Shown: in pieces, positions 34,495 through 41,665 of the stretch | Numbering within the stretch: position 1 is the first letter of the stretch | Layout of the letters: the number at the start of each line of letters is the position of its first letter | NCBI RefSeq assembly: GCF_001593005.1 | Contig: NZ_LQZQ01000001.1 | Location: forward strand, 124,001 to 188,000 | Direction: 5' to 3' | DNA length: 64,000 bases | DNA from: Roseivirga ehrenbergii | GTDB lineage: Bacteria; Bacteroidota; Bacteroidia; Cytophagales; Cyclobacteriaceae | Position numbers and translations under genes: made by a program | The notes under the pieces: generated by a model | Seen by the model: the letters and a program-made list of their open reading frames with translations, nothing else | What the model was told of the DNA's origin: nothing | Database searches by the model: none

Positions 34495-35271
34495 ATGAAC
34501 AGCAAGTACATTTTTGGCGCACTGATTACTATTCCAATGCTGCCCATTATGTACTTTCAAGGCAAAAGAATACGCGCCAGCGTGCCTTCTTTGCCAGAAG
34601 CAAAAGGTACGGAAGGAAGTATCCTATCATTTTCTTCTTCCAAACCACTTAAAATCATTGCCCTTGGTGAAAGTACCATTGCTGGAGTGGGTGTGAAAAC
34701 GCACGAAGAAGGCTTTACCGGAACTTTTGCCAATCACTTGGCCACTCAACTCAGCACAAATATCAGCTGGAAGGTCTATGCGAAAAGCGGCTATACTGCT
34801 AAACGCGTAACGGAAAGGTTAATCCCAAAAATTGAAGAAACGGAAGCCGATCTCCTCGTGGTTGGCCTTGGCGGAAACGATTCGTTTACTTTCAACAGCC
34901 CAAATCAGTGGGCAAAAGATATTGACGCATTGATTATTGCTTTGAAGAGAAAATTCAGAAACACTCCGATTCTCTTCACCAGCATGCCCCCAATCAAGCT
35001 ATTCCCAGCTTTTACAAGCCTCATTAAGTTTTCTATGGGGAACTTGGTTGAAATGCTGGGCGAAAGGGTTGAGCAAACCATCGCCAAACATGAAAATGTT
35101 TTTTACGATGCCCAGAAAATCAGTTTTGAAAATTGGATCGATAAAATAGATCCATCTATGACCAGCGCAGATTTCTTTAGTGATGGCGTTCATCCTTCTA
35201 AACTTACCTATCAGGTTTGGGCAAAGGAAACCGCTAATTATGCGGTTCAGAATTCGCTGATCAAGGTTTGA
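34495..35271 (+). CDS. SGNH/GDSL hydrolase
   Basis: A 258-residue protein with an N-terminal membrane anchor or signal (about residues 5-20). The SGNH blocks are ALGESTIAGVG (nucleophile Ser, with GES in place of GDS), VVGLGGNDSF (Asn of block III) and DGVHPSKL (catalytic Asp and His of block V). Such enzymes are esterases, lipases or O-acetylesterases. The location suggests a periplasmic role. The substrate is unknown. Confidence 0.88.
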   Translation: MNSKYIFGALITIPMLPIMYFQGKRIRASVPSLPEAKGTEGSILSFSSSKPLKIIALGESTIAGVGVKTHEEGFTGTFANHLATQLSTNISWKVYAKSGYTAKRVTERLIPKIEETEADLLVVGLGGNDSFTFNSPNQWAKDIDALIIALKRKFRNTPILFTSMPPIKLFPAFTSLIKFSMGNLVEMLGERVEQTIAKHENVFYDAQKISFENWIDKIDPSMTSADFFSDGVHPSKLTYQVWAKETANYAVQNSLIKV

Positions 35272-35292
35272 CTTTTACTTTATATCTGGAAA

Positions 35293-35373
35293 AACCCTCC
35301 AAAAGTTCTCTTTTATAGATTGAATGAAGCCATTAGCTCCTGCTGATCTAGGGACATCAACTTTTGGAGGGTT
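35293..35373. repeat. Dispersed 15-bp inverted repeat, copy B
   Basis: Perfect arms AACCCTCCAAAAGTT (35293-35307) and its reverse complement (35359-35373), separated by 51 bp. It differs from copies A and C in positions that change together in both arms. It lies just beyond the 3' end of rarA, with copy C just beyond the 5' end. Confidence 0.85.
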
Positions 35374-35433
35374 CCGACCATTAGTACAGAATGCTAAAGT
35401 CTATTATCTAAGTACTAGGTACTCAATACTACT

Positions 35434-36702
35434 TCAATACCCATACTTTTCTTTCCACATGGCTTGTAGACGCTTGCGCATTTCTTCTTCGCGTGGGTTT
35501 TTACCCGGATCGTAAAGTTTGGTTCCTTTAATTTCCGCAGGCATAAATTCTTGGTTTACAAAGTTACCGGGGAAGTTATGCGAGTATTTGTAGCCTTTGC
35601 CATAGCCCTCTTCCTTCATCAATTTGGTTGGCGCATTACGGATGGGCAGCGGCACTTGTAAATCGCCCGTTTGACGCACCAAAGCTTGGGCTTCATTTAT
35701 GGCCATGTAGGCCGCATTACTTTTAGCAGAAGCCGCCAAATAAGTAACGCATTGGGACAAAATGATTCTACCCTCAGGATAACCAATCATACTCACCGCC
35801 TGAAATGCATTGGTGGCAATCACCAAAGCAGTGGGGTTTGCATTGCCAATATCTTCGGAAGCCAATATGACCAACCTGCGGGCAATGAACTTTATGTCTT
35901 CACCGCCTTCAATCATTCTCGCTAAATAATACACCGCTGCATTCGGGTCGCTGCCGCGAATGGATTTGATGAAAGCAGAAATAATATCGTAATGTTGTTC
36001 ACCCGACTTATCGTAAATGGCCACCCGCTGTTGCGCAATGTCGATCACTTTATCGTCTGTGATTTCTACTTCTTCGCCACCAAGATTTTCCACCACCAAA
36101 TCGAGTAAATTCAGCAGCTTTCTGGCATCTCCACCAGAAATACTGAACAGCGCTTGGGTTTCCTTTAAATGGATAGTTTTCTGGCTCAAAATCTTATCCT
36201 TCTGAATGGCGCTTTCCACCAAGCGAAGCAGGTCTTCTTTAGAGAGCGCTTTGAGTGTGTACACCTGCGATCGCGACAAAAGTGCCGAGTTGACTTCGAA
36301 CGAAGGATTTTCTGTGGTGGCACCAATTAAGGTAACATCTCCCTTTTCTACCGCACCCAAAAGGGCATCTTGCTGCGACTTATTAAAGCGGTGAATCTCA
36401 TCAATAAAAAGAATGGTTTTCGATTGAAATTTGGCTCTTTGAATTACCACTCTTATCTCTTTTACGCCAGAACTGATGGCACTCAAAGGGATGAAAGGTG
36501 CTTTAACTGTATTCGCGATAATATTGGCAATGGTCGTTTTACCCACGCCCGGAGGCCCCCAAAGAATCATGGATGGAATTCCGCCCGACTCTATGGCCCT
36601 GCGTAACACCCCGTTTTTTCCTACCAAATGTTCTTGACCAATCAGGTCGTCTAAGGTTTGGGGACGGATGCGTTCGGCAAGGGGTTTTTGAGACATTTCC
36701 AT
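35434..36702 (-). CDS. rarA: Replication-associated recombination protein RarA (MgsA) AAA+ ATPase
   Basis: A 422-residue AAA+ ATPase of the RarA/WRNIP1 family, related to clamp loader subunits. It shows the RPQTLDDLIGQEHLVG box, Walker A WGPPGVGKTT (about 48-57), Walker B FIDEIHRFN (D101, E102), and sensor 1 GATTENPSF. The C-terminal tetramerisation region (YYLARMIEGGEDIKFIARRL) is complete. RarA acts on stalled replication forks with SSB. The gene is monocistronic and bracketed by inverted repeats B and C. Confidence 0.96.
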   Translation of the reverse strand: MEMSQKPLAERIRPQTLDDLIGQEHLVGKNGVLRRAIESGGIPSMILWGPPGVGKTTIANIIANTVKAPFIPLSAISSGVKEIRVVIQRAKFQSKTILFIDEIHRFNKSQQDALLGAVEKGDVTLIGATTENPSFEVNSALLSRSQVYTLKALSKEDLLRLVESAIQKDKILSQKTIHLKETQALFSISGGDARKLLNLLDLVVENLGGEEVEITDDKVIDIAQQRVAIYDKSGEQHYDIISAFIKSIRGSDPNAAVYYLARMIEGGEDIKFIARRLVILASEDIGNANPTALVIATNAFQAVSMIGYPEGRIILSQCVTYLAASAKSNAAYMAINEAQALVRQTGDLQVPLPIRNAPTKLMKEEGYGKGYKYSHNFPGNFVNQEFMPAEIKGTKLYDPGKNPREEEMRKRLQAMWKEKYGY

Positions 36703-36741
36703 GCAACGAAATTAGGAAGGTTATGTGAGAAGAGTGATGAC

Positions 36742-36820
36742 AACTCTCCAAAAGTTATTCAACAATTTTTTATGGTTCTATATAAGTCGGTTTTATTACG
36801 AGCTAAACTTTTGGAGAGTT
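36742..36820. repeat. Dispersed 15-bp inverted repeat, copy C
   Basis: Perfect arms AACTCTCCAAAAGTT (36742-36756) and its reverse complement (36806-36820), separated by 49 bp. It lies in the 129-bp gap between the small Cys-rich gene and rarA, both on the minus strand, 40 bp upstream of the rarA start. Confidence 0.85.
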
Positions 36821-36831
36821 TATCAAGAGCA

Positions 36832-37080
36832 TCAAAACCTTCGCTCCCACTGGCTGGCTTGTTGCTTTTTACGCATTTCGCCAGAGTCAATCATTTCTTG
36901 AAGGCGAGGCAAACGTTCCGCATTTTTAGAGGTCATGTGCCAGTAACCGCAGTCACGACATTCATATACATTCTGTGGCCCTTGATGTTCGGCAAAACCT
37001 TTATAGATATGCTGATCGATCAGGGCATCTTCGGCCAACTGCTGAGAATCGTATTGAATTTTACCTGAGGAGCAACGCAT
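36832..37080 (-). CDS. Small zinc-ribbon-like protein
   Basis: An 82-residue protein when started at MRCSSGKIQYDS (37080). A longer frame to 37164 starts inside the repeat that I read as a HipB operator and is not favoured. Cysteines at MRCSSGK and YECRDCGYWH (CxxC with a nearby His) suggest one zinc site. Similar short proteins with a CxxCGxWH motif are common in Bacteroidota and uncharacterised. It is divergent from the hip locus and upstream of rarA. Confidence 0.72.
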   Translation of the reverse strand: MRCSSGKIQYDSQQLAEDALIDQHIYKGFAEHQGPQNVYECRDCGYWHMTSKNAERLPRLQEMIDSGEMRKKQQASQWERRF

Positions 37081-37144
37081 AGCGCAAAGATACTGAAGAG
37101 GAATTGGTTTAAAGTAATCGGCAATGGCTAAATCCTCACTCTTC

Positions 37145-37166
37145 AATAGTGTATTATACTGCACTT
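37145..37166. promoter_or_regulatory. Candidate HipB operator 1
   Basis: A 22-bp sequence containing the imperfect palindrome AGTGTATTATACTGCACT. It matches operator 2 (37207-37228) in 21 of 22 bases and lies 62 bp from it, close to six helical turns. It stands between the small Cys-rich gene and hipB, so it could influence both. Confidence 0.6.
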
Positions 37167-37206
37167 ATCACATAAGAATCGTATTTCATGTTATGCTTTA
37201 CCACTG

Positions 37207-37228
37207 AATAGTGTATTATACCGCACTT
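37207..37228. promoter_or_regulatory. Candidate HipB operator 2
   Basis: A 22-bp near-copy of operator 1 with core AGTGTATTATACCGCACT, ending 53 bp before the hipB start codon. Autorepression by HipB-type antitoxins at duplicated palindromes is usual for hip loci; its use here is inference. Confidence 0.6.
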
Positions 37229-37281
37229 TTTAGTATTCTTCATAAAACATTGCCTACATTTATATCGTAAAGAGCAATACA

Positions 37282-37494
37282 ATGCACCTTCAAGAAATAG
37301 CTGAGCATATAAAAGAGAGAAGAAAAGCCCTAGGAATTAGTCAGGAAGACTTGGCCTCATTGTCTGACGTAAGCTTGAGAACCATAAAAGCGATAGAATC
37401 GAACAAAGGAAACCCAACGCTACAAACGCTTTACGATTTGGCCAATGTACTAGGCATGGAACTCAAATTGGTGATCAAGCAACTAAACGCATAA
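37282..37494 (+). CDS. hipB: HipB-like XRE-family antitoxin/repressor
   Basis: A 70-residue helix-turn-helix protein. The XRE fold is clear in IAEHIKERRKALGISQEDLASLSDVSLRTIKAIESNKGNPTL (read in pieces: turn region LGISQEDLA and recognition helix SLRTIKAIE). It is almost only the DNA-binding domain, shorter than E. coli HipB. In HipBST systems HipB represses the operon and augments neutralisation. It lies 4 bp upstream of hipS and downstream of two candidate operators. Confidence 0.85.
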   Translation: MHLQEIAEHIKERRKALGISQEDLASLSDVSLRTIKAIESNKGNPTLQTLYDLANVLGMELKLVIKQLNA

Positions 37495-37498
37495 TCAA

Positions 37499-37828
37499 AT
37501 GAGACAGGCAGATGTTTTCTACAATGAAGAAAAAGCGGGGGTGCTTTCCGAGAGCTCTGATAAAAAATATCGTTTCCGCTATTCAGACTCATATTTTGCC
37601 AACCCTGAAAAGCCAGCCATAAGCCTCACATTACCCAAAAACCAACAAGAGTATAATTCTGATACGCTGTTCCCATTTTTTTATAACCTAATCGCTGAAG
37701 GTGCCAACTTAAGTCTACAGAGCAAATATTTAAAAATAGACAAACAAGATTTTTTCGGAATATTGTGTGCCACCACTCAGTATGACGCCATTGGCCCTGT
37801 TACATTAAAGGTGACTACAGATGAGTAA
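37499..37828 (+). CDS. hipS: HipS-like protein (separate HipA N-subdomain 1)
   Basis: A 109-residue protein corresponding to the N-terminal subdomain 1 of HipA. Its blocks are EKAGVLSES, KYRFRYSDSYF, ISLTLPKNQQEY and LFPFFYNLIAEG. In the HipBST system of enteropathogenic E. coli this domain is a separate protein, HipS, and is the actual antitoxin of the HipT kinase. Here it lies between the HTH gene and the kinase gene in the same order, and overlaps the kinase start by 8 bp. Confidence 0.82.
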   Translation: MRQADVFYNEEKAGVLSESSDKKYRFRYSDSYFANPEKPAISLTLPKNQQEYNSDTLFPFFYNLIAEGANLSLQSKYLKIDKQDFFGILCATTQYDAIGPVTLKVTTDE

Positions 37829-38876
37829 TTCGATTATCAAATATTGCCCGTCTACACTTTCCGAAGGCTATAACACTTATAGCTCTACGGCCTTAAAGCG
37901 TGTTTTTTATGGTAAGAAGGTAAATCATGTTTTACCATTTTCACCTCCACAGCTGGACGAAAAAGTAGCGGAAGATTTTCGACAAAACCGTAAGCAAATG
38001 TCGATTTCGGGGGTGCAAATCAAGCAGTCGATGCGACTGGAGAAAAACCAATTGCAACTTGTAGAAGAAGGTCAGCAGGGACTTTACATTTTAAAGCCTA
38101 TCCCTCATAGAGAAACCATTGGACAGGTACTCGACCTTCCTGCCAATGAACACCTCACTATGCAAATTGCCCGACAGGTTTTTAAACTCAATGTGGCCGA
38201 ATGCGCAATTATTTTCTTTAACAATGGCGAACCCGCTTATATCACCAAACGCTTCGATATTGCTCCCAATCAGGACATTTCAGGGAAAAGCGTTTTCAAG
38301 AAAATAGGTCAAGAGGATTTTGCTGCCCTATCGGGTTATACCAGCGAAAACAGAGGAGCAGCATTTAAGTATGAAGGGGCTTATGAAAATATCGCATTAT
38401 TAATGCGAAAGTTTGTACCTGCTTATTCGGTAGAAATTGAAAAGTTCTTTTCACTAGTGCTGTTCAACTATCTTTTTGCAAATGGCGATGCCCACCTCAA
38501 AAATTTCTCGTTACAACAAACACCACAAGGAGACCACATTCTTGCTCCGGCATACGACCTGTTGAACACACGAATCCATATCGAAAACGATACGGCCATG
38601 GCTTTAAAGGACGGCCTTTTTATTGATGATTATGAAACCAAAAGCTTTAAGGCCAATGGTTTTTACGCCTACGATGATTTTTTTGAGTTCGCGCAGCGGA
38701 TAGGTCTAAACGAGAAAAGAGCCATTAGAATACTCCAGAACTTCCGTACCGAACACGAATTGATCAAAACCTTTATTGACCGAAGCTTTCTTTCAGAAAA
38801 GAACAAAAGCCGTTACTATGCTTTTTATCAAGACAGGTTGAAGGCGATTAATTATTCTTTTGAGAAAAGGATTTGA
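37821..38876 (+). CDS. hipT: HipT-like serine/threonine kinase toxin
   Basis: A 351-residue HipA-type kinase that lacks the N-terminal subdomain. The loop MSISGVQIKQS carries two serines (S61, S63), spaced like the autophosphorylated pair of HipT. The nucleotide Lys is in YITKRFD, the catalytic region is ANGDAHLKNFS (D223, N228), and the metal-binding Asp is D246 in APAYDLLN. All key residues are intact, so an active kinase is expected. HipA phosphorylates glutamyl-tRNA synthetase and HipT tryptophanyl-tRNA synthetase; the target here is unknown. Confidence 0.88.
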   Translation: MSNSIIKYCPSTLSEGYNTYSSTALKRVFYGKKVNHVLPFSPPQLDEKVAEDFRQNRKQMSISGVQIKQSMRLEKNQLQLVEEGQQGLYILKPIPHRETIGQVLDLPANEHLTMQIARQVFKLNVAECAIIFFNNGEPAYITKRFDIAPNQDISGKSVFKKIGQEDFAALSGYTSENRGAAFKYEGAYENIALLMRKFVPAYSVEIEKFFSLVLFNYLFANGDAHLKNFSLQQTPQGDHILAPAYDLLNTRIHIENDTAMALKDGLFIDDYETKSFKANGFYAYDDFFEFAQRIGLNEKRAIRILQNFRTEHELIKTFIDRSFLSEKNKSRYYAFYQDRLKAINYSFEKRI

Positions 38877-38884
38877 AAGCCAAA

Positions 38885-39118
38885 TCAAATAAATCTTTTA
38901 TACATAAATGCCCTGCCTCTGCCAGACTTCAACTTCTCGAAAGCTAAGGCCTTATATTTTTCAGGAAAATTGATGGTGAGCACTACATCGAAAAGCAATC
39001 TGAGTTTTGTGTAACTCACTTCTCCTTTATTGTGCCTTTTTAATCTTTCTTCAAGATTACCAGTACAGCCCATATAATGAGAGCCGTCTGAACACTTGAG
39101 GATGTAAACGGTGTGCAT
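38885..39118 (-). CDS. GIY-YIG nuclease-family protein
   Basis: A 77-residue single-domain GIY-YIG protein. The motif reads HTVYILKCSDGSHYMGCTGNLEERLKRHNKGE, with Tyr residues of the GIY and YIG strands (VYI and YMG), the catalytic Arg in ERLKRH, and the downstream Glu in AFEKLKSG. UvrC-like solitary members of this size are common in Bacteroidota and structure-specific nuclease activity is possible. It converges on hipT with an 8-bp gap. Confidence 0.85.
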   Translation of the reverse strand: MHTVYILKCSDGSHYMGCTGNLEERLKRHNKGEVSYTKLRLLFDVVLTINFPEKYKALAFEKLKSGRGRAFMYKRFI

Positions 39119-39199
39119 GAGTGAAATTTCTTATCATTCAAGATAAAAATTTACGAGACTACTTACACATAAGGAAAGTGAATTTAAATATAGTAAGGA

Positions 39200-39328
39200 G
39201 CCCACCTTCACCAAGAGCTATAATAGACATTCCACCTTCATTAAAGCTACGGTAGACGCAGTGGTGGAGTTTTTCCACCGAAGCCCGCATGTACTGAGGT
39301 AATCCACCTACGCCAAGGCTTCGGTGGA
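39200..39328. repeat. Cluster of degenerate palindromes downstream of tmRNA
   Basis: A series of related units: CCACCTTCAC... near 39202, CCACCTTCATT... near 39231, a hairpin GGTGGAGTTTTTCCACC near 39262-39278, and TCCACC...GGTGGA at 39303-39328. They share GCCAAGGCTTCGG-like cores with the tmRNA terminator. Repeats of this style are frequent in Bacteroidota genomes. With the tmRNA they fill the otherwise gene-free stretch 39119-39925. Confidence 0.5.
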
Positions 39329-39329
39329 T

Positions 39330-39366
39330 AAAAAAAAGCCCGCTTACGCACAAGGCTTCAGCGGGC
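39330..39366 (-). terminator. tmRNA terminator
   Basis: GCCCGCT (39338-39344) pairs with AGCGGGC (39360-39366). On the minus strand it is followed by eight Ts (complement of 39330-39337). It begins 6 bp after the mature tmRNA 3' end. Confidence 0.85.
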
Positions 39367-39371
39367 ATAGG

Positions 39372-39738
39372 TGGAGCCGGAGGGGTTCGAACCCTCGTCC
39401 AGATAAGGAACACTAAGCGCCTTCTACATGCTTATTCGCTGATTAGTTTTCGAGTGTAGCAAGGTCAGCAACCAACCTAATCTACACCTTATTCGCAATT
39501 GATCTTACCGCTTCTATCACGATACCTAGAAGTAGCCAGGTCTGCGTGTGATGCCTCGATTTCCCACCCGGCAGACCAGGGGGTGAGAGAGACACATTGC
39601 TACTAATTCTTAATTAGGCAGCAAGGGCGTATTGTCTTTCGCCAATTATAAATGTGAAAGTTTTATTTAAGGGAAATACTCACAACTCCCTGCATGCTTA
39701 CACTTGCATTACACCTACTGTCAATTCCAGTCGGCCCC
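39372..39738 (-). ncRNA. ssrA: Transfer-messenger RNA
   Basis: About 367 nt. The 5' end GGGGCCG pairs with the 3' CGGCUCC, forming the acceptor stem, followed by a discriminator A. The T-arm is GAGGGTTCGAACCCCTC. The tag reading frame is at 39643-39614 (minus strand): GERQYALAA then TAA, so with the charged alanine the tag is AGERQYALAA, of the Bacteroidota type. The CCA end is not fully encoded (ACCT). The RNA rescues stalled ribosomes with SmpB and marks the product for proteolysis. Pseudoknot regions follow the tag in the usual order, but I did not model them. Confidence 0.95.
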
Positions 39739-39925
39739 ATGTTATATAAGTAAAGGCCGTTTGCCTTTCCATTGAATCTGCGAAAGTACGGTCTTTTCTA
39801 CATCTTCTGAAACATCTTGAACAAAAGAATGTTGCTAGAAAGTTTCAAAACCCGCACTTATACTTATTCTTTAAAACCCTATGCCCCAAAAAAGGTTATG
39901 TAAGAACAAATTTAAAAAACGCATT

Positions 39926-40237
39926 ATGAAAACTACAGATAGAACACTTTCACAGATATTGGCAGAGTTAAACGAACAAGGTTTTAAGGAACAATTTACA
40001 GCCAAGGAAAAGAATATTGTGGCCACAGCCAGCAAGAAAGAATACACACCTTACCAACTAAAAATCGTGAAAACGTATCGCTTTGATGGCATGACGAACC
40101 CAGGTGATGAGGAAGAGATTTTTGTAATCGAAGCCAATGATGGTACTAGAGGTACATTAATTATGGCTGGAGGTCCTGATCAGTCGCAGAATGTAGAGTT
40201 GGTGAAGGAAATTCCTGAGGCTGCTCCATTGGACTAA
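39926..40237 (+). CDS. Small conserved hypothetical protein
   Basis: A 103-residue protein starting MKTTDRTLSQILAELNEQGF; an upstream ATG at 39881 adds 15 basic residues without support. The region IVKTYRFDGMTNPGDEEEIFVIE and DGTRGTL resembles a small Bacteroidota family that databases often mislabel as phosphoribosylpyrophosphate synthetase. It has no PRPP-binding motif and is much too short for that. Its last 77 bp overlap the convergent MOSC gene. Confidence 0.72.
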   Translation: MKTTDRTLSQILAELNEQGFKEQFTAKEKNIVATASKKEYTPYQLKIVKTYRFDGMTNPGDEEEIFVIEANDGTRGTLIMAGGPDQSQNVELVKEIPEAAPLD

Positions 40238-40718
40238 GCTCATCATCAAGTGAAATTCGACCACTAGATAAGATTCTGGCGGTTATTCCTCCGTGCCCAC
40301 GCATGGCGTTATAGCCGCCATTTCCTAAGTTTTCTTCCATTCGGGAACAAGGATGACAATCGCCAGTATGTTCCAACACAGTATTCCCAATTCGGAATTT
40401 CTTTCCTTTTAAGGCTTGAAGATTAATCCCTTCCACAACAATATTCCTTCTCAACAATAAAGGATCAACTTCAGCTTGACCAATCATAGAAGCCACAGCC
40501 TTTATATGCTCCGCTTGAATCAGCGTTACTTGCCGCTTTCCTCCTTTCGAGGCATAATGATCACCTTCCAAACCGATTCCTTCAATAGCATAAACTTCTT
40601 GCACAGTTTGCGGCAGCTCTCCTCTTTGAGGTCGAATAGAAATAAAAACCACCTTGCCAACTTGAGCAAACTGGTTGGTTAAATAAGGAATCGACTTTTG
40701 CTCGAGAGAAAGCTTCAT
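40161..40718 (-). CDS. MOSC-domain protein
   Basis: A 185-residue MOSC (molybdenum cofactor sulfurase C-terminal) protein. It has the EGIGLEGDHYA motif, the QVTLIQAEHI strand-helix, and the conserved cysteine in GDCHPCSRM, followed by GGYNAMRGHGGI. Stand-alone MOSC proteins may handle sulfur or bind Moco; their substrate is usually unknown. The conserved domain ends near GRISLDDEL; the last 20 or so residues lie in a 77-bp overlap with the convergent gene. It lies directly downstream of the hydroxylase gene. Confidence 0.88.
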   Translation of the reverse strand: MKLSLEQKSIPYLTNQFAQVGKVVFISIRPQRGELPQTVQEVYAIEGIGLEGDHYASKGGKRQVTLIQAEHIKAVASMIGQAEVDPLLLRRNIVVEGINLQALKGKKFRIGNTVLEHTGDCHPCSRMEENLGNGGYNAMRGHGGITARILSSGRISLDDELSPMEQPQEFPSPTLHSATDQDLQP

Positions 40719-41573
40719 CTATTTTTTCGGAACAAGATTTTGAACTTGTGCTTCTTCCGCAACCCTGTAAGGTTGAAAAGGAATTTTGAGCAGGTTCACC
40801 ATATCATCATTCTCTTTAGGGTCCATATGGGTATCAATCCCATAAATCAACTCTTTCGTATCTTCCACTTGGGCGAAAGTGCCAAAAATGCGATCCCATA
40901 TAGAAAAGATGTTTCCAAAGTTGGTATCGGTTAGAGGTTGCGTATAATGATGATGCACCTTGTGCATTAATGGCGTAACAAACAACCAAGAAAGCACTCT
41001 ATCTACTGATTTCGGCATGCGAATATTAGCATGAGTTATATGAGCGAAGAGCACAGAAAGACTCTGATACACCATAATGAGCCACATAGGTGCGCCTACA
41101 ATAATTACGGCAAGAATGGTAAATCCAATTCTGAAAATGGTTTCTCCTGGATGATGCCGCAAACCCGTAGTAACATCTACTGTGGTATCGCTATGGTGTA
41201 CCAAATGAAATTTCCACATCCATTTTACTTTGTGCTCGGTATAATGCACTAAATAAGCGCCTATAAAATCGAGCAGTAAAACACCAACAATCAATTGCCC
41301 CCAAAGTGGTAGATCAACGACATACAGCAGCCCAAACTGATTATTAGCTACCATATTTGAAGCAGCCAAAAGCACACCTGCCAAACCAAAACCAATAATG
41401 GCTGTAGTTAAGGTGAAAAAGAGGTTGAGCCCTGCATGCCTTACTTTTTTATATTGAAAAGCAAAAAGCGGAAGTGTTCCTTCAATGATCCAGAAAACCA
41501 CCACTCCGCCAATTAAAATCCCCGCCCGAAACTCTGTGGGGATATTATCAAAGAAATTTACCAAACTTTCCAT
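40719..41573 (-). CDS. Sterol desaturase / fatty acid hydroxylase-family membrane protein
   Basis: A 284-residue di-iron membrane enzyme. The histidine boxes are YTEHKVKWMW with FHLVHHSD, GLRHHPGE, and MHKVHHHY. Four or more membrane helices surround them (about residues 16-36, 45-70, 92-112 and 150-180). It inserts a hydroxyl group or double bond in a lipid substrate using O2. The lipid cannot be identified; a bacterial membrane lipid or carotenoid is more likely than a sterol. The MOSC gene starts right after its stop. Confidence 0.88.
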   Translation of the reverse strand: MESLVNFFDNIPTEFRAGILIGGVVVFWIIEGTLPLFAFQYKKVRHAGLNLFFTLTTAIIGFGLAGVLLAASNMVANNQFGLLYVVDLPLWGQLIVGVLLLDFIGAYLVHYTEHKVKWMWKFHLVHHSDTTVDVTTGLRHHPGETIFRIGFTILAVIIVGAPMWLIMVYQSLSVLFAHITHANIRMPKSVDRVLSWLFVTPLMHKVHHHYTQPLTDTNFGNIFSIWDRIFGTFAQVEDTKELIYGIDTHMDPKENDDMVNLLKIPFQPYRVAEEAQVQNLVPKK

Positions 41574-41665
41574 CTTACAATTTATTCTGCTTGCCTAACA
41601 TATGCAACGTTCGAGCTTAATTTAGAAAGCATAATTCTTTAACTTTCAACACTCAAACCAATACT

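Noticed and set aside
37081-37164. N-terminal extension of the small Cys-rich protein
   Set aside because: The extra start lies in the candidate HipB operator; the Met at 37080 fits related proteins.
39159-39413. An 84-codon minus-strand ORF
   Set aside because: It is made of tmRNA 3' sequence, its terminator and palindromes; the tmRNA explains the region.
39926-40237. Phosphoribosylpyrophosphate synthetase
   Set aside because: The protein is about 100 residues long and lacks any PRPP-binding motif; the label is a propagated database error.
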